Shown piece by piece: positions 1 to 9,169 of a stretch of DNA of 38,284 nt. The stretch is from positions 1-38,284 of the forward strand of contig CAMHJC010000011.1 in assembly GCA_946185345.1 (NCBI GenBank), given 5' to 3'. This DNA comes from an uncultured Clostridia bacterium (GTDB lineage Bacteria; Bacillota; Clostridia; Oscillospirales; Acutalibacteraceae). Within the stretch, counting starts at the first letter, position 1, and the number at the start of each line of letters is the position of its first letter. Made by a program: the position numbers and the translations under genes. The notes below the pieces were generated by a model. The model was not told where the DNA came from. It saw only the letters and a list, made by a program, of their open reading frames with translations, and searched no databases.

Positions 1-52
1 CACAAAATATTCTCGCAAATAATTGTCTACTTTCAACCGAAAATTAGTATAA

Positions 53-97
53 GAAAAAAAGACAGGGTCAGGCATCCGTCAATGCCTGCTCCTGTCA
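53..97 (-). terminator. Intrinsic terminator of the glycopolymer operon
   Basis: Read on the minus strand, a stem of about 15 bp (arms GACAGGAGCAGGCAT and ATGCCTGACCCTGTC, two mismatched positions, 5-nt loop) is followed at once by a run of U residues. It starts about 20 nt past the epimerase stop codon, so it closes the long leftward operon. Confidence 0.88.
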
Positions 98-116
98 TTC
101 CGATTGAATTGTTCCT

Positions 117-1115
117 TTACTTTTTCTGAAGGGACGCTATCATCCGCCTGTACATCTCGACCAGTCCTACCTTCGGTTCCCAGCCGAGTGAACGAAGCTT
201 TGACGTATCGAGATTCATGTGAAGTGTCGGCGCATAGCCCAGCTTTGCCGCATCGGCACGCTCCCGGATCTCCACTTCAATGGCGCCGTCCGCGCACACA
301 TCGGCCACCGTGCATGCCATTTCGTATATCGAACAATAGGTGGATTCATTGGCGGCGTTGTAGGCCTCGCCGGCGGTTCCTCCGGCAAGCACCGTGAAAA
401 TGGCCTCCGCCGCATCCTCGGTGTAGAGGTAATTGCGCTTTGTCTCCCCCTTGGTGTTGAGCACGATATTCCTGCCTTCGATGGCACAGCGGGCAAACTC
501 GGCAAATACTCTGCCGTCGCTGTATTCCACTCCCGGGCCGAAGGTCTGGGTCAGACGCACAACCATTGCCGGAACACCGTATTCCGATGCGTACGAAGCG
601 CAGAGGCTCTCGCACAGTCTCTTGCTCTCGGGATAGCATGTGCGTACCGACATCGGGTTGAGATTGGTGGAATGCTTTTCGTCAATTTTTTCATCGGTTT
701 CGGGTGTGCCGTAAACTTCCATGCTCGAAAGGTAGACAAAGCCCTTCACGTCGTTGACACGTGCGAATTCCAGCATGTTCACGGTTCCCTTGACGGCGGT
801 CATGACCGTCTCCACCGGCGTCTCGATGAATGCCTTGCTGGAGGTCTGGCTTGCGGCGTGAATGATGTAATCCGCCCCCACATTCTCCGGCTCAACGCTG
901 AGAACATCGGCGACCATTACTTCGAGTCCTTCCGTGAGGTACCCGGCGAATACCGCCTCCGCCTTCTCTCTGTTCCTGACCATGGCAATCGCCCTGATGG
1001 GACGGCCGCCCTGTCTGTTCCACTCGAAAATCTGTCTGATCAGGGTTCTTCCTATCAATCCGGTTGCTCCGGTGATGAGTATGCTCGACCCTTCCAGCTG
1101 CTTCCATGTATTCAT
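117..1115 (-). CDS. NAD-dependent epimerase/dehydratase (SDR family) of the surface polysaccharide operon
   Basis: This 332-residue protein is an extended short-chain dehydrogenase acting on nucleotide sugars in the cytoplasm. The N-terminus carries the Rossmann dinucleotide motif GATGLIGRTL (about residues 16-25). An SSMEVYG segment and a YPESK catalytic Tyr-Lys pair follow near residues 129 and 161. Length fits UDP- or dTDP-sugar epimerases and dehydratases. The ATG is preceded by GGGAG at 9 nt. It is the last gene of the operon, 17 nt after glf, and is followed by a strong terminator. The family is clear. The exact substrate (UDP-glucose/galactose, UDP-glucuronate or a dTDP sugar) cannot be read from the sequence. 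A role in supplying an activated sugar for the polymer is inferred from context. Confidence 0.88.
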   Translation of the reverse strand: MNTWKQLEGSSILITGATGLIGRTLIRQIFEWNRQGGRPIRAIAMVRNREKAEAVFAGYLTEGLEVMVADVLSVEPENVGADYIIHAASQTSSKAFIETPVETVMTAVKGTVNMLEFARVNDVKGFVYLSSMEVYGTPETDEKIDEKHSTNLNPMSVRTCYPESKRLCESLCASYASEYGVPAMVVRLTQTFGPGVEYSDGRVFAEFARCAIEGRNIVLNTKGETKRNYLYTEDAAEAIFTVLAGGTAGEAYNAANESTYCSIYEMACTVADVCADGAIEVEIRERADAAKLGYAPTLHMNLDTSKLRSLGWEPKVGLVEMYRRMIASLQKK

Positions 1116-1132
1116 TTCCGTTCACTCCCGCT

Positions 1133-2248
1133 TCAGTCTAGCTCCTGCTCAGAACATCTGAGCGCTTCGGCAATGACCTGATCCATGTCGTAATATCTGT
1201 ACTGTCCCAGTCTGCCGCCGAATATCACATGGCGCTCTTTCTCGGCCAGCTGCCTGTACTGCTCATAGAGTCTGCCGTTTTTCTCGTTGTTGACCGGATA
1301 ATAAGGCTCGTCTCCCGGTTTCCATTCTGAGCTGTATTCACGGCTGATGACCGTTTTGGGCAAATCGTTGCCCTCGGCATCCCTGCCGAATTCAAACCAC
1401 TTGTGCTCGATGATTCTCGTCCAGGGCGTCTCCCTGTCGGTGTAATTGACGGCGGCGTTTCCCTGGAAATTCGGCTGATCCAGCAGCTCCGTCTCAAAAC
1501 GCACGCTGCGGTATTCCAGATAGCCCAGCCTGTAGCCGAAGTAGGCGTCAATCGGGCCGGTGTACACCACCTTTTCCGCAAGCGAATCCAGTTCCGCCTT
1601 GTTCTCGAGATAATCCGTATTCAGCCTCACTTCAATGCCTTCCAGCAGCTTCTCAATCATCCGGGTGTAGCCGCCCATCGGAATGCCCTGATAGAGCGCA
1701 TTGAAGTAATTATTGTCAAAGGTCAGTCTGACCGGCAGCCGCTTGATGATGAACGACGGAAGCTCGCTGCAGTCTCTTCCCCATTGCTTCTCGGTATAAC
1801 CCTTGATGAGCTTTTCAAATATGTCGCGTCCAACCAGCGAAATGGCCCGTTCCTCGAGATTTTTGGGAGTGCCTGTGATCTCGCTGCGCTGCTCGTTGAT
1901 CTTCGCCTCCGCTTCTTCCGGAGTGACCACGCCCCACATTTTGTTGAATGTGTACATGTTGAAGGGCAGGGAGTAAAGCTCACCTTTGTAATTGGCTACC
2001 GGCGAATTGGTAAACCGATTGAATTCGGCGAACCGGGTGATGTAATCCCATACCTTCCTGTCGTTGGTGTGGAATATGTGCGCGCCGTAAACATGCACAT
2101 GGATGCCCTCGACATTTTCGGTATAAACATTGCCGGCAACATGCGGGCGCTTGTCTATCACCAGCACCGATTTGCCGTGTGCCTTGGCTTCATGGGCGAA
2201 TACCGCTCCGTAGAGTCCGGAACCTACTACCAGATAATCGTATTTCAT
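1133..2248 (-). CDS. glf: UDP-galactopyranose mutase
   Basis: This FAD enzyme converts UDP-galactopyranose to UDP-galactofuranose, the donor of Galf residues in surface glycans. The N-terminal FAD motif DYLVVGSGLYGAVFAHEA and the following VIDKRPHVAGNVYTE are typical. The body shows VYGAHIFHT, the hallmark HxxxxFHT-like segment, and the C-terminus has GRLGQYRYYDMDQVI, the conserved substrate/FAD region. The ORF track starts eight codons earlier, but the methionine before KYDYLVVG has AAGGGAG about 12 nt upstream, while the earlier ATG has no ribosome-binding site. With this start it is 371 residues, normal for bacterial Glf. It sits between the polymerase and the epimerase. It strongly suggests that the polymer contains galactofuranose. 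Confidence 0.95.
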   Translation of the reverse strand: MKYDYLVVGSGLYGAVFAHEAKAHGKSVLVIDKRPHVAGNVYTENVEGIHVHVYGAHIFHTNDRKVWDYITRFAEFNRFTNSPVANYKGELYSLPFNMYTFNKMWGVVTPEEAEAKINEQRSEITGTPKNLEERAISLVGRDIFEKLIKGYTEKQWGRDCSELPSFIIKRLPVRLTFDNNYFNALYQGIPMGGYTRMIEKLLEGIEVRLNTDYLENKAELDSLAEKVVYTGPIDAYFGYRLGYLEYRSVRFETELLDQPNFQGNAAVNYTDRETPWTRIIEHKWFEFGRDAEGNDLPKTVISREYSSEWKPGDEPYYPVNNEKNGRLYEQYRQLAEKERHVIFGGRLGQYRYYDMDQVIAEALRCSEQELD

Positions 2249-2305
2249 ATTGGAAAATAACTCCCTTGTCATTGTAGTTGTATACTCATACTCATTGACG
2301 CATTT

Positions 2306-3529
2306 TTACAGAAGAGATAGGAAGAAATAGAGCGGAAGCATCTGGAATGTTACTACGGTGAAGATAAACATCAACAAAAACAGCACAACAAACGTCAGTT
2401 CGTTCCAATCCTTCTTTCTGACCAGTTTAAATATTCCGTACGCGGCCGAACCCGCAAAGGGCAGCAGTAGGTATAATCCACCATATGCCAGCATCTGCAT
2501 GAGAGAATTGGAAAATCCGGTGTTTTTCATGCGGTATGTGCTCATGTACTGCATATAGGAGTTGTTGTAATAGCCGTTGCCCATAAACGGGTGATCCATC
2601 CATGCCCTGAATCCCGCGGAAAAATCGTCGATACGTGTGGATCCGGATGTCGATTCCAGCTTGGACTGCAAAAGTCTGTCCGCCACAATCACCAGAATAA
2701 TCAGCGCGACAGGGATAACGGCCATTCTGATGACCGAATACACCCTGTTGTGAGACTGTGACAGGAGATATTTCATAAACACGGCGGCAATGACCACAAC
2801 ATATCCGGTTGTGGAGAAAGTGGATACAACAGCGATGATCAGCAGAACAGCTTTTTTGTAATCGGTGTCCTTCTTTTTGAATAACTCAACCAGCAGCGCC
2901 AAACCAAACATAAAGCTTGCCATGGGAGCTTCGGTAAAGATCGAACTGTTGCGCACGATGGATACGCCGCCGAAATTCTGAACCTGTGTTTCAAAGTAGA
3001 GATTGTAATACTTATTGATCGCCACTTCGGAACCGTCATTGGACCATGTGGTGTATTCCACACCGTTGGGATGAAGTATTCCAAGCAATGAACCTGCCAC
3101 CCAGAACACAAGTGAAATCACGGCGATCACGAGAATGATATTTTCGATGATCTCATACAGCTTCTGCTTGTGTTCATCTCTCATGGCAAAGCACACAAGG
3201 CATATCACACACATACGCAGTATCAGACGCACTACCAGCTGCGAGTAAACGCCGTATATGAAATTGTCGCGCAGATAGTATAAAAACAGGTAGACAAGCA
3301 GCGCTACCGAGGTGATTATGCCGTTCAAAAAATGTCTCTGGTAATTCTTTCTGGATAGAATATAGGTGCCGGCTCCCACCAGAAGCAGTCCGGTAAGTAA
3401 ATCGGCGATCCTGCCGTATTTCGGCATGGCAGTCCATACCGTACGCAGATCAATGACATAGGTAATGGCCAGTAAATACAAACCGACCACCGGAACAGAG
3501 ACATTTACAACCAGTTTTCTGTCATACAT
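2306..3529 (-). CDS. Polytopic membrane protein, probable Wzy/O-antigen-ligase-type polymerase
   Basis: This 407-residue protein is almost entirely hydrophobic, with roughly ten to twelve predicted membrane segments. A larger extracytoplasmic loop lies between about residues 155 and 205, and another near residues 290-340 contains FMGNGYYNNSYMQYM followed by NSLMQMLAYGGL. That arrangement resembles the Wzy_C/O-antigen ligase superfamily, where a G-x-G-x-x-x-N/H-N segment precedes the last helices. These proteins polymerise lipid-linked repeat units on the outer face of the membrane. Sequence divergence in the family is high, so the call leans on topology and on position between the flippase and glf. 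The start has AGAGAGGA 8 nt upstream. Confidence 0.72.
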   Translation of the reverse strand: MYDRKLVVNVSVPVVGLYLLAITYVIDLRTVWTAMPKYGRIADLLTGLLLVGAGTYILSRKNYQRHFLNGIITSVALLVYLFLYYLRDNFIYGVYSQLVVRLILRMCVICLVCFAMRDEHKQKLYEIIENIILVIAVISLVFWVAGSLLGILHPNGVEYTTWSNDGSEVAINKYYNLYFETQVQNFGGVSIVRNSSIFTEAPMASFMFGLALLVELFKKKDTDYKKAVLLIIAVVSTFSTTGYVVVIAAVFMKYLLSQSHNRVYSVIRMAVIPVALIILVIVADRLLQSKLESTSGSTRIDDFSAGFRAWMDHPFMGNGYYNNSYMQYMSTYRMKNTGFSNSLMQMLAYGGLYLLLPFAGSAAYGIFKLVRKKDWNELTFVVLFLLMFIFTVVTFQMLPLYFFLSLL

Positions 3530-3547
3530 CGGATCAGTCCTCTCTCA

Positions 3548-5035
3548 TCACGCTTTTGCGGGTTTTCTTTTTTTCATTTTTACATACATCATTTGCGCTT
3601 TTTTGATCAACTGTCCGACCAGATCGCAAGTCAGCCATTCCTTTGTCATCAGCAGCACAAGGGCATATGAGCCAAAGAACAGCAGTGTGGTAAATGTAAG
3701 CGTAAGGAAATTGCTCAGATTCAGGAATACCACCCAGAATGAGCAGGCGGTTCCCATGGCCAGTCCGGCGATTATTTTCCAGTAGGACACCGTCCGGAAT
3801 GCCTGCTGAATTTCACTTCTCAGGGCAATAAACTGAACCAGCAGCACGGCCAATTCCGCCACCAGTGTGCCGATGGCCGCACCTGTGGAGGACAGACGGG
3901 GAATTAACGCCGCATTGATGGCAAGATTGATGACCAGTCCGACAATCTCGGACAGCAGCACCGATTTTTCCCTGCCCATCGGCACCATTATCTGGATGCC
4001 GGTGATATTGGTCACGCCGATAAAAAGCAGTGTGGGCATTATGATCTGCATCGGCAGGATGGACGCCGCGTAATAACCGCCCGACAGCAGCATGATGCCG
4101 TACCTGGCGTACAGAATAAAATACAGCATAAATGCCGACGCAATAATAAACACGAAGTCTAGCGCCTTCCTGCTCACCACGCGAAACTGCTTCCACATGC
4201 CTTTCTCGATGTAAAAAGAGGATCTCGGCAGCAGAACCGCACCGAGCGATGTGACGATGCTGAGCAATAACGACTTGATTCTGACGGCGGCATTGTAATA
4301 GCCTACGTCTTTTTTGGTCAGCATAAATCCCAGCATGAGTGTATCCATATGGGTATAGATGGTAGTGGCACACGCCATGGCAAAGAAGATCGCCACAGGC
4401 TTCAGGTGCCTTTTCATGTTGTAATTGCCGACCGGCTTCAAATCAATATACTTGTGTACATTGATAAAATTGAAGATATTGGAAGCCGATGAGGCAAATA
4501 TGGAGATAAAACCGTAAATCAGGTAATCATTCTTGGTGTGAACCAGCAGGAACATGGCCGCAAGCGAAATGAATTTGAATATGATGGAACGCACCGCGAT
4601 GTACCGGTACTGTTCAAGCGCCTTGTACAGCCATTCCATACCGATGGAGGTGAGGAGTATCGTGGCACTCACGATTACATAGAGAATCCTGTCCTGACGG
4701 AGTGCCGGAACAAAGATCAGCGCCAGAGCGAGCAGCAGGTAGGAAATAACGCTCATGATCAGATTGATGCCCAGCAGTTCATGAGCCGTCCGGGTCAGTT
4801 CCTGGCGGTTGTTCCGCACCTTGGAACAGGTGCGTATGCCGTAGGTAGGCATTCCGAGCTGCGAGAGCATGGTGAAATAGGAAATAAGCGATATCGCAAA
4901 CGACACCCTTCCGGTTCCTTCCGGCAGCAGTATGCGGGATACATACGGGAAGGTGATCAGCGGAAAGATGAAGCTCGACATCGTGAGAAAGGTGTTGTAT
5001 ATAAAATTCTTTTTGATGGATTTTTGTTTTTTCAT
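3548..5035 (-). CDS. Polysaccharide flippase, Wzx/MATE-like (MVF superfamily)
   Basis: This 495-residue protein has about fourteen membrane helices. Its N-terminus, FIYNTFLTMSSFIFPLITFPYVSRILLPEGTG, is typical of the polysaccharide biosynthesis/RfbX family, which moves undecaprenyl-linked repeat units across the membrane. The Lys/Arg-rich C-terminus (VKMKKRKPAKA) faces the cytoplasm. It lies directly upstream of the Wzy-like gene, giving the usual Wzx-Wzy pair. The start has AGGAAG about 6 nt upstream. A 68-nt gap separates it from the cytidylyltransferase gene. The family assignment is firm and the cargo is unknown. Confidence 0.9.
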   Translation of the reverse strand: MKKQKSIKKNFIYNTFLTMSSFIFPLITFPYVSRILLPEGTGRVSFAISLISYFTMLSQLGMPTYGIRTCSKVRNNRQELTRTAHELLGINLIMSVISYLLLALALIFVPALRQDRILYVIVSATILLTSIGMEWLYKALEQYRYIAVRSIIFKFISLAAMFLLVHTKNDYLIYGFISIFASSASNIFNFINVHKYIDLKPVGNYNMKRHLKPVAIFFAMACATTIYTHMDTLMLGFMLTKKDVGYYNAAVRIKSLLLSIVTSLGAVLLPRSSFYIEKGMWKQFRVVSRKALDFVFIIASAFMLYFILYARYGIMLLSGGYYAASILPMQIIMPTLLFIGVTNITGIQIMVPMGREKSVLLSEIVGLVINLAINAALIPRLSSTGAAIGTLVAELAVLLVQFIALRSEIQQAFRTVSYWKIIAGLAMGTACSFWVVFLNLSNFLTLTFTTLLFFGSYALVLLMTKEWLTCDLVGQLIKKAQMMYVKMKKRKPAKA

Positions 5036-5103
5036 TTAATACTTCCTGACATTTACAAACTCAAATGATTCTCAACGGCGAATCAATGCCCCACAATGCC
5101 GCC

Positions 5104-5844
5104 TTAATCTTTGCCCGAAACATGCAGACCGTGGATCTGTTCATTCTCCCGGGCGTCCAGAATGGCGCGCATGGTGTAAAAATCGTCCGGAGTGGTTATT
5201 TTGATGTTTTCATAAGGGCCGTCTACCATGTGAAGCCGGTAACCGTATGACTTCATCAGTGTGCAGGAATCAATGGAATTGTCTTTTCCCTCACTCATTG
5301 CCTTCTCGTGAACCGCCAGAATGTCATCAAGCCAGAAACTCTGGGGCGCTTTGGCCACTCTGGATTTTTCCCTGGAAGGTACCTGCTCAACCATTCCGTT
5401 CTCGTCCACCACCACGATGGTTTCCTTTACGATGCCGGAAGTAATCGCCGAGCCGTATTTCTTAACGCTCTCGATGTTGGACGAAAGCAGCTCTTCGCTG
5501 ATGAGCGGGCGCACTCCGTCGTGGATCAGTACAATGGATTTTTCGCCGCCGGACACTTCCCTGGCCGCCAGCAGGCCGTTGTAGATGGAGAGCTGCCCCG
5601 AAGCGCCGCCCTGCACCACCTTTCTGACCTTTTCGATGCGGAATTTGTAAAGCAGCTGTTCCAGATGCGGTATCCATTCGCCGACACACGAAATAACAAC
5701 TGCGTCTATTTCATCATTGCGCTCAAAATACTCGAGCGTGTGAATGATAATGGGCTTGTTGTGTATCTCCAGAAACTGCTTCGGCACGTCCTTGCTGTGC
5801 ATGCGGCTGCCGACTCCGCCGGCAAAAATTACGCCAATATTCAT
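5104..5844 (-). CDS. IspD/TarI-family cytidylyltransferase, probably polyol-phosphate (ribitol-5-P) type
   Basis: The enzyme transfers CMP from CTP to a phosphorylated alcohol. The nucleotide-binding signature GVIFAGGVGSRMHSKDVPKQFLEI begins right after the start, and HDGVRPLI and KITTPDDF occur in the expected places. IspD (MEP in isoprenoid synthesis) and TarI (ribitol-5-phosphate in teichoic acid) share these motifs. The TarI reading is preferred because the gene sits in a glycopolymer operon with a TagF/TarL-like transferase. No TarJ reductase is present in the window, so this is inference. The chosen ATG has GGAGG 10 nt upstream. The ORF-track start overlaps that ribosome-binding site and is not credible. 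The protein is 246 residues, normal for the family. Confidence 0.85.
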   Translation of the reverse strand: MNIGVIFAGGVGSRMHSKDVPKQFLEIHNKPIIIHTLEYFERNDEIDAVVISCVGEWIPHLEQLLYKFRIEKVRKVVQGGASGQLSIYNGLLAAREVSGGEKSIVLIHDGVRPLISEELLSSNIESVKKYGSAITSGIVKETIVVVDENGMVEQVPSREKSRVAKAPQSFWLDDILAVHEKAMSEGKDNSIDSCTLMKSYGYRLHMVDGPYENIKITTPDDFYTMRAILDARENEQIHGLHVSGKD

Positions 5845-5890
5845 AGAGCCTTTACCTCCGAGAATCAAGAATAAGGTAAATCATTCCGCT

Positions 5891-5929
5891 AAGCCTCCCT
5901 AAAAAGATGTTTTTAAGGAGGCTTTTTTT
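5891..5929 (+). terminator. Hairpin with plus-strand U-tract between two minus-strand genes
   Basis: AAGCCTCC and GGAGGCTT, extended by A/T pairs (CTAAAAA against TTTTTAAG), form a stem of about 15 bp with a 4-nt loop. On the plus strand it is followed by a T run, making a textbook intrinsic terminator. The flanking genes are all on the minus strand, where the hairpin starts a few nt after the GT2 stop and is followed by AGCGG, not U. It may block antisense transcription or act as an RNA-processing or stability hairpin in the operon transcript. Confidence 0.7.
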
Positions 5930-5932
5930 GTG

Positions 5933-6925
5933 TCAATATCTGTATTTTTTCAGCATAAAGCTGTGAAGAAAGCCATACGCACTGTACCGGCTCAATATCA
6001 ACAGCTTTACAAACCTCGATCTTTTCATCAGGTCGCTGTAAATTTCAGGCTGATTTGTCTTGAGATAACCGATAAATTCGATCAGTTCACGCTTGTGCTG
6101 CTTCGACTTGGATATGATCAGGTAAGTTCTTATCTGGAAACGTGTGCGCTTGACAAAATATTTGTAGATATAATTGTCCTTTTTGGTCTGCTTCCTGTGC
6201 ACATCGGCATAGACTCCGTAGAGCTTCTTAAGCACAATCGTCTGCTCGTTGTAGTGTTTCTCCAGTCCCTCAATGCTGACGCTCTGCTCTCCCCTGCCGA
6301 TGCGATAGCAGTACACCGTCACCGGAGCGATGCGAACGGTATTGACCCAGCGCAGAGGAAGCAGGTCGTATTCCTGATCGGTGTAAAAACAGTGCTCCGT
6401 GATGGTAACGTTGTTGTCTCTGAGTATCGATGTGCGATAGGTCACGGCGTGCATGGTAAACCACGCATCATCCGGCAGCCGGTCAAACGTGCCGGTGACA
6501 AATGAAATGTTTTCACTCTCATCCCGATCCTCGGTGTGGCCGTCGGACTCAAATACCCGGCGGAAACGGGCGACGATCATATCTTCCTTTGCACCTTCGA
6601 GAATGCCGATAAATTCCCTGAGTCCGTCCTTATCGAACCAGTCGTCGCCGTCAAGCAGACGGAAATATCTGCCGGTTGCGACTTTGACCGCCGCGTTCAC
6701 CGTGGAGCCGTAGCCTCCGTTTTCCTTATCCACCAGCACAAATGTATCCGGCCACTTGGCGACATATTTCTTTGCGACTTCCACAGTGCCGTCCCTGGAG
6801 CCGTCATTGACAATGATGACTTCCAGCTTGTCCATTATTTCGGGAACCAGACATGATTCCAGGGTCTGGTCAAGATATTTTTCTACATTATAACATGCAA
6901 TTGAAACACTCAGTATTTTTTCCAA
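5933..6925 (-). CDS. Family 2 glycosyltransferase
   Basis: This 330-residue cytoplasmic GT-A-fold transferase adds a sugar from a nucleotide donor to the lipid-linked repeat unit. It opens with LSVSIACYNVEKYLDQTLES. VIIVNDGSRDGT (about residues 37-48) and the metal-binding region YFRLLDGDDWFD (about residues 87-98) follow. The C-terminal third is Lys/Arg-rich and probably membrane-associated. The initiation codon is TTG, with GAGGTG about 5 nt upstream. It follows the TagF/TarL-like gene by about 30 nt and is the only clear GT2 enzyme in the window. Donor and acceptor are not predictable. Confidence 0.9.
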   Translation of the reverse strand: MEKILSVSIACYNVEKYLDQTLESCLVPEIMDKLEVIIVNDGSRDGTVEVAKKYVAKWPDTFVLVDKENGGYGSTVNAAVKVATGRYFRLLDGDDWFDKDGLREFIGILEGAKEDMIVARFRRVFESDGHTEDRDESENISFVTGTFDRLPDDAWFTMHAVTYRTSILRDNNVTITEHCFYTDQEYDLLPLRWVNTVRIAPVTVYCYRIGRGEQSVSIEGLEKHYNEQTIVLKKLYGVYADVHRKQTKKDNYIYKYFVKRTRFQIRTYLIISKSKQHKRELIEFIGYLKTNQPEIYSDLMKRSRFVKLLILSRYSAYGFLHSFMLKKYRY

Positions 6926-6955
6926 TTCAACACCTCGTCATCCGCTGCGGAAGCC

Positions 6956-8146
6956 TCACATTTCCGGCAGCCTGTCATTTATCAGGTTGAGTACCGTTTC
7001 GGCGGCTCTCTGGGAAGCCATGCCGTCATCAACGCAGCCCTTTCCTTCCAGGAACTGCCCTACGTCTTCAATGTATTTATCCATGTCAAAGCCGCCAATC
7101 AGCTCCCTGACCGATGAATTGTCGGTAGCCAGAGGAAAAGGTGTGGCTGTGATAGGATAATAAAAACCGGTGCTGTTCTGGTATTCCTCGAGATCAGGCG
7201 CGTAAATCATTCCCGGCTTTTTGGTAACCACATAGTCAAATATCCAGCTGGAATAATCGGTGACCGCAAAATCAATCGCCACCATCAGCTCCTGAATATC
7301 GGTGTAAAGATTGCCGTCAAGAATAAAATCATCGCAGGCACTTACCTTCCGGTTTCTGGCGTCTCTCGGATGCAGCCGCTTGAGAATGAACCACTCCCCG
7401 CCGAACCGCTCGGCAAGACAGTCCCTGAGAAGCCCCGCGTCAAACTCCTCAAATTCCTTGGAAGCCTCACGCGCAAATGTCGGGGCGTAGAGGGCAAGCT
7501 TCGCGTCATGCGGCAGTCCGTAAAAATCGCGCACCCTGGCGCTGAGGTTGTTGTTGCCGTCGGGCGAATCGTCCCTGCCGTTGATCAGAATATCGTTGCG
7601 CGCATGGCCGTACATCAGCACCGGCGTTTTCTCCCAGAAGGAGCTTTTGTAAACATCGGTCTCAAAATCGCTGTTGGAAATAATATAATCCGAAATCTCT
7701 CCGCAGCGGCCGCCGATCCTGTTGCGCTTCGCATTCGGATTCGAGGAAGCGTCGATTCTCTTGATGCCGAGCGAACCATGCATGGTTTCGATATAATACT
7801 GTCCCTTTTTCTTTTTAAACGGCTGCTTGACAAAGTTGAAGCTGTTGTCCACCAGCACCTTGGCCGAATAAAGCGCCCTGTAATAGTCCGGGGAACCAAA
7901 CTCCACCGTTTCGGCGTATTCCGGAAAACCGGCTCTGTCGCCGTCTACCGTGACCCACACGCACTTCACATCGGGAGAAAGTTCGTGAAGCCTGCGGCAG
8001 ATGTATTTGGGATTGCAGGTATACTTGCCTTGAAAGGTGAAGAAAAGCACTTTATTGCCGTCGATTTTTATGCTTTTACGGATTGCCTTGTACCAGTAAG
8101 CCAGTACACGGCGTCTGGATTTTATCAAAAATTCTTTTAAATTCAT
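6956..8146 (-). CDS. CDP-glycerol/ribitol glycerophosphotransferase family protein (TagF/TarL-like)
   Basis: Proteins of this family transfer glycerol- or ribitol-phosphate from the CDP-activated form onto a membrane-linked acceptor. Visible family segments include KVLFFTFQGKYTCNPKYI near the N-terminus, YYIETMHGSLGIKRI in the middle, ALYAPTF, and the late VTDYSSWIFDYVVTKKPGMIYAPDLEEY, which holds the conserved D-Y-S-S donor-binding region. At 396 residues it corresponds to the catalytic core without a long N-terminal extension. The chosen ATG lies 4 nt after the stop of the pyruvyl transferase gene. The ORF-track start would overlap that gene. Together with the TarI-like cytidylyltransferase it suggests polyol-phosphate units in the polymer. 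Confidence 0.9.
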   Translation of the reverse strand: MNLKEFLIKSRRRVLAYWYKAIRKSIKIDGNKVLFFTFQGKYTCNPKYICRRLHELSPDVKCVWVTVDGDRAGFPEYAETVEFGSPDYYRALYSAKVLVDNSFNFVKQPFKKKKGQYYIETMHGSLGIKRIDASSNPNAKRNRIGGRCGEISDYIISNSDFETDVYKSSFWEKTPVLMYGHARNDILINGRDDSPDGNNNLSARVRDFYGLPHDAKLALYAPTFAREASKEFEEFDAGLLRDCLAERFGGEWFILKRLHPRDARNRKVSACDDFILDGNLYTDIQELMVAIDFAVTDYSSWIFDYVVTKKPGMIYAPDLEEYQNSTGFYYPITATPFPLATDNSSVRELIGGFDMDKYIEDVGQFLEGKGCVDDGMASQRAAETVLNLINDRLPEM

Positions 8147-8150
8147 AGCC

Positions 8151-9152
8151 TTATTGATTGCTCCCAACAAACTGAGATTTAAACGCCGCAATGGCTTCGC
8201 TGTCGATGCTGATCTCAGTGGCAAATTCGCTGTGGATCACGCTTTCCAGCTGATCCTCCACTTCCGTGCGCCGCAGAATCGGCAGGTGATTGCTCCTGTG
8301 GAATCCTTCTGCGCGGTGATCGATGCTGATCACCAGACTGCGGCAGAAATGCTGCATGGCAAAAACGCCGCCGTGAAGCCGTGTGCCGACATAGTCGACA
8401 TCACCGTTTTGCAGCACATCACGGAATCTGCTCAGCGAATAGATCCTGGCAAAAGGCTCGATGCCGGCCTGCTTTTCAAGTGAGGCTAGATAGCTCTCGT
8501 CATCCGTGGTCTGAATCCACGCCCATACGGTTTTATAATTGCGCCTGAGTATCTCCAGCATCTTCAGGTCACGCATTCTGTCTGTCTGCGGACTGTAGCC
8601 GCTGACACTCATAACGCAGTTGGGGGCTTTCTTTGTCGGGATTTTTTCGCAATGTTCCGGCGTCAGCTTCCAGAGCGTCGGACAGCCGGTATTAATCGCC
8701 CGGCAGCCGAGTGATTCCACGACCCTTCGGGTCAGATCGTCACGCACGCTGTGGACATATTCCTTTGACAGCACCTTGCGATACAGATGCCTTGCGTAAA
8801 AGTCGAGCTTTTCGGTGGCCTGAGTGGTGCCGGCGCCGATCAGAACACAGTTTTTGTAAATGGACAGATTCGATGGGTAAAGCTGCCACTGGGAATTGAT
8901 TTTTCCGAATCTGGTCTGGGCGATCAGATTGGTCCCGCAGATGAATTTCCAGTCGGCGTTCTGAAAATATCTGATTTTGGTATTCCGGTGAAGCACCTGC
9001 TTCATGGAGAAATTATTGACATGCGTCGCCAGACGCAGGGAAAAGTGTTCGTCAAAGACATCGGACATATTGTCATATATGGAGTCAAGAATGATCTCGT
9101 CACCGACATTGCTTGTGCCGAGAGCCGTATCAAACACAACAATCTTCTTCAA
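8151..9152 (-). CDS. Polysaccharide pyruvyl transferase family protein
   Basis: Members of this family (CsaB/WcaK type) transfer a pyruvyl group from phosphoenolpyruvate to sugars in surface polymers, creating a negatively charged ketal. The N-terminal VVFDTALGTSNVGDEIILDSI carries the N-x-G-D/E-E segment typical of the family. VLIGAGTTQ, HSVRDDLTRRVVESLG and YVGTRLHGGVFAMQ (the R-x-H segment) follow in the expected order over 333 residues. Translation starts at TTG: AAGGAG lies 8 nt upstream, and the nearby ATG is out of frame and stops after three codons. The 5' side of the gene is separated from licD by the MITE-like element. Confidence 0.88.
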   Translation of the reverse strand: MKKIVVFDTALGTSNVGDEIILDSIYDNMSDVFDEHFSLRLATHVNNFSMKQVLHRNTKIRYFQNADWKFICGTNLIAQTRFGKINSQWQLYPSNLSIYKNCVLIGAGTTQATEKLDFYARHLYRKVLSKEYVHSVRDDLTRRVVESLGCRAINTGCPTLWKLTPEHCEKIPTKKAPNCVMSVSGYSPQTDRMRDLKMLEILRRNYKTVWAWIQTTDDESYLASLEKQAGIEPFARIYSLSRFRDVLQNGDVDYVGTRLHGGVFAMQHFCRSLVISIDHRAEGFHRSNHLPILRRTEVEDQLESVIHSEFATEISIDSEAIAAFKSQFVGSNQ

Positions 9153-9169
9153 TCGGGCATCTCCTTTCC

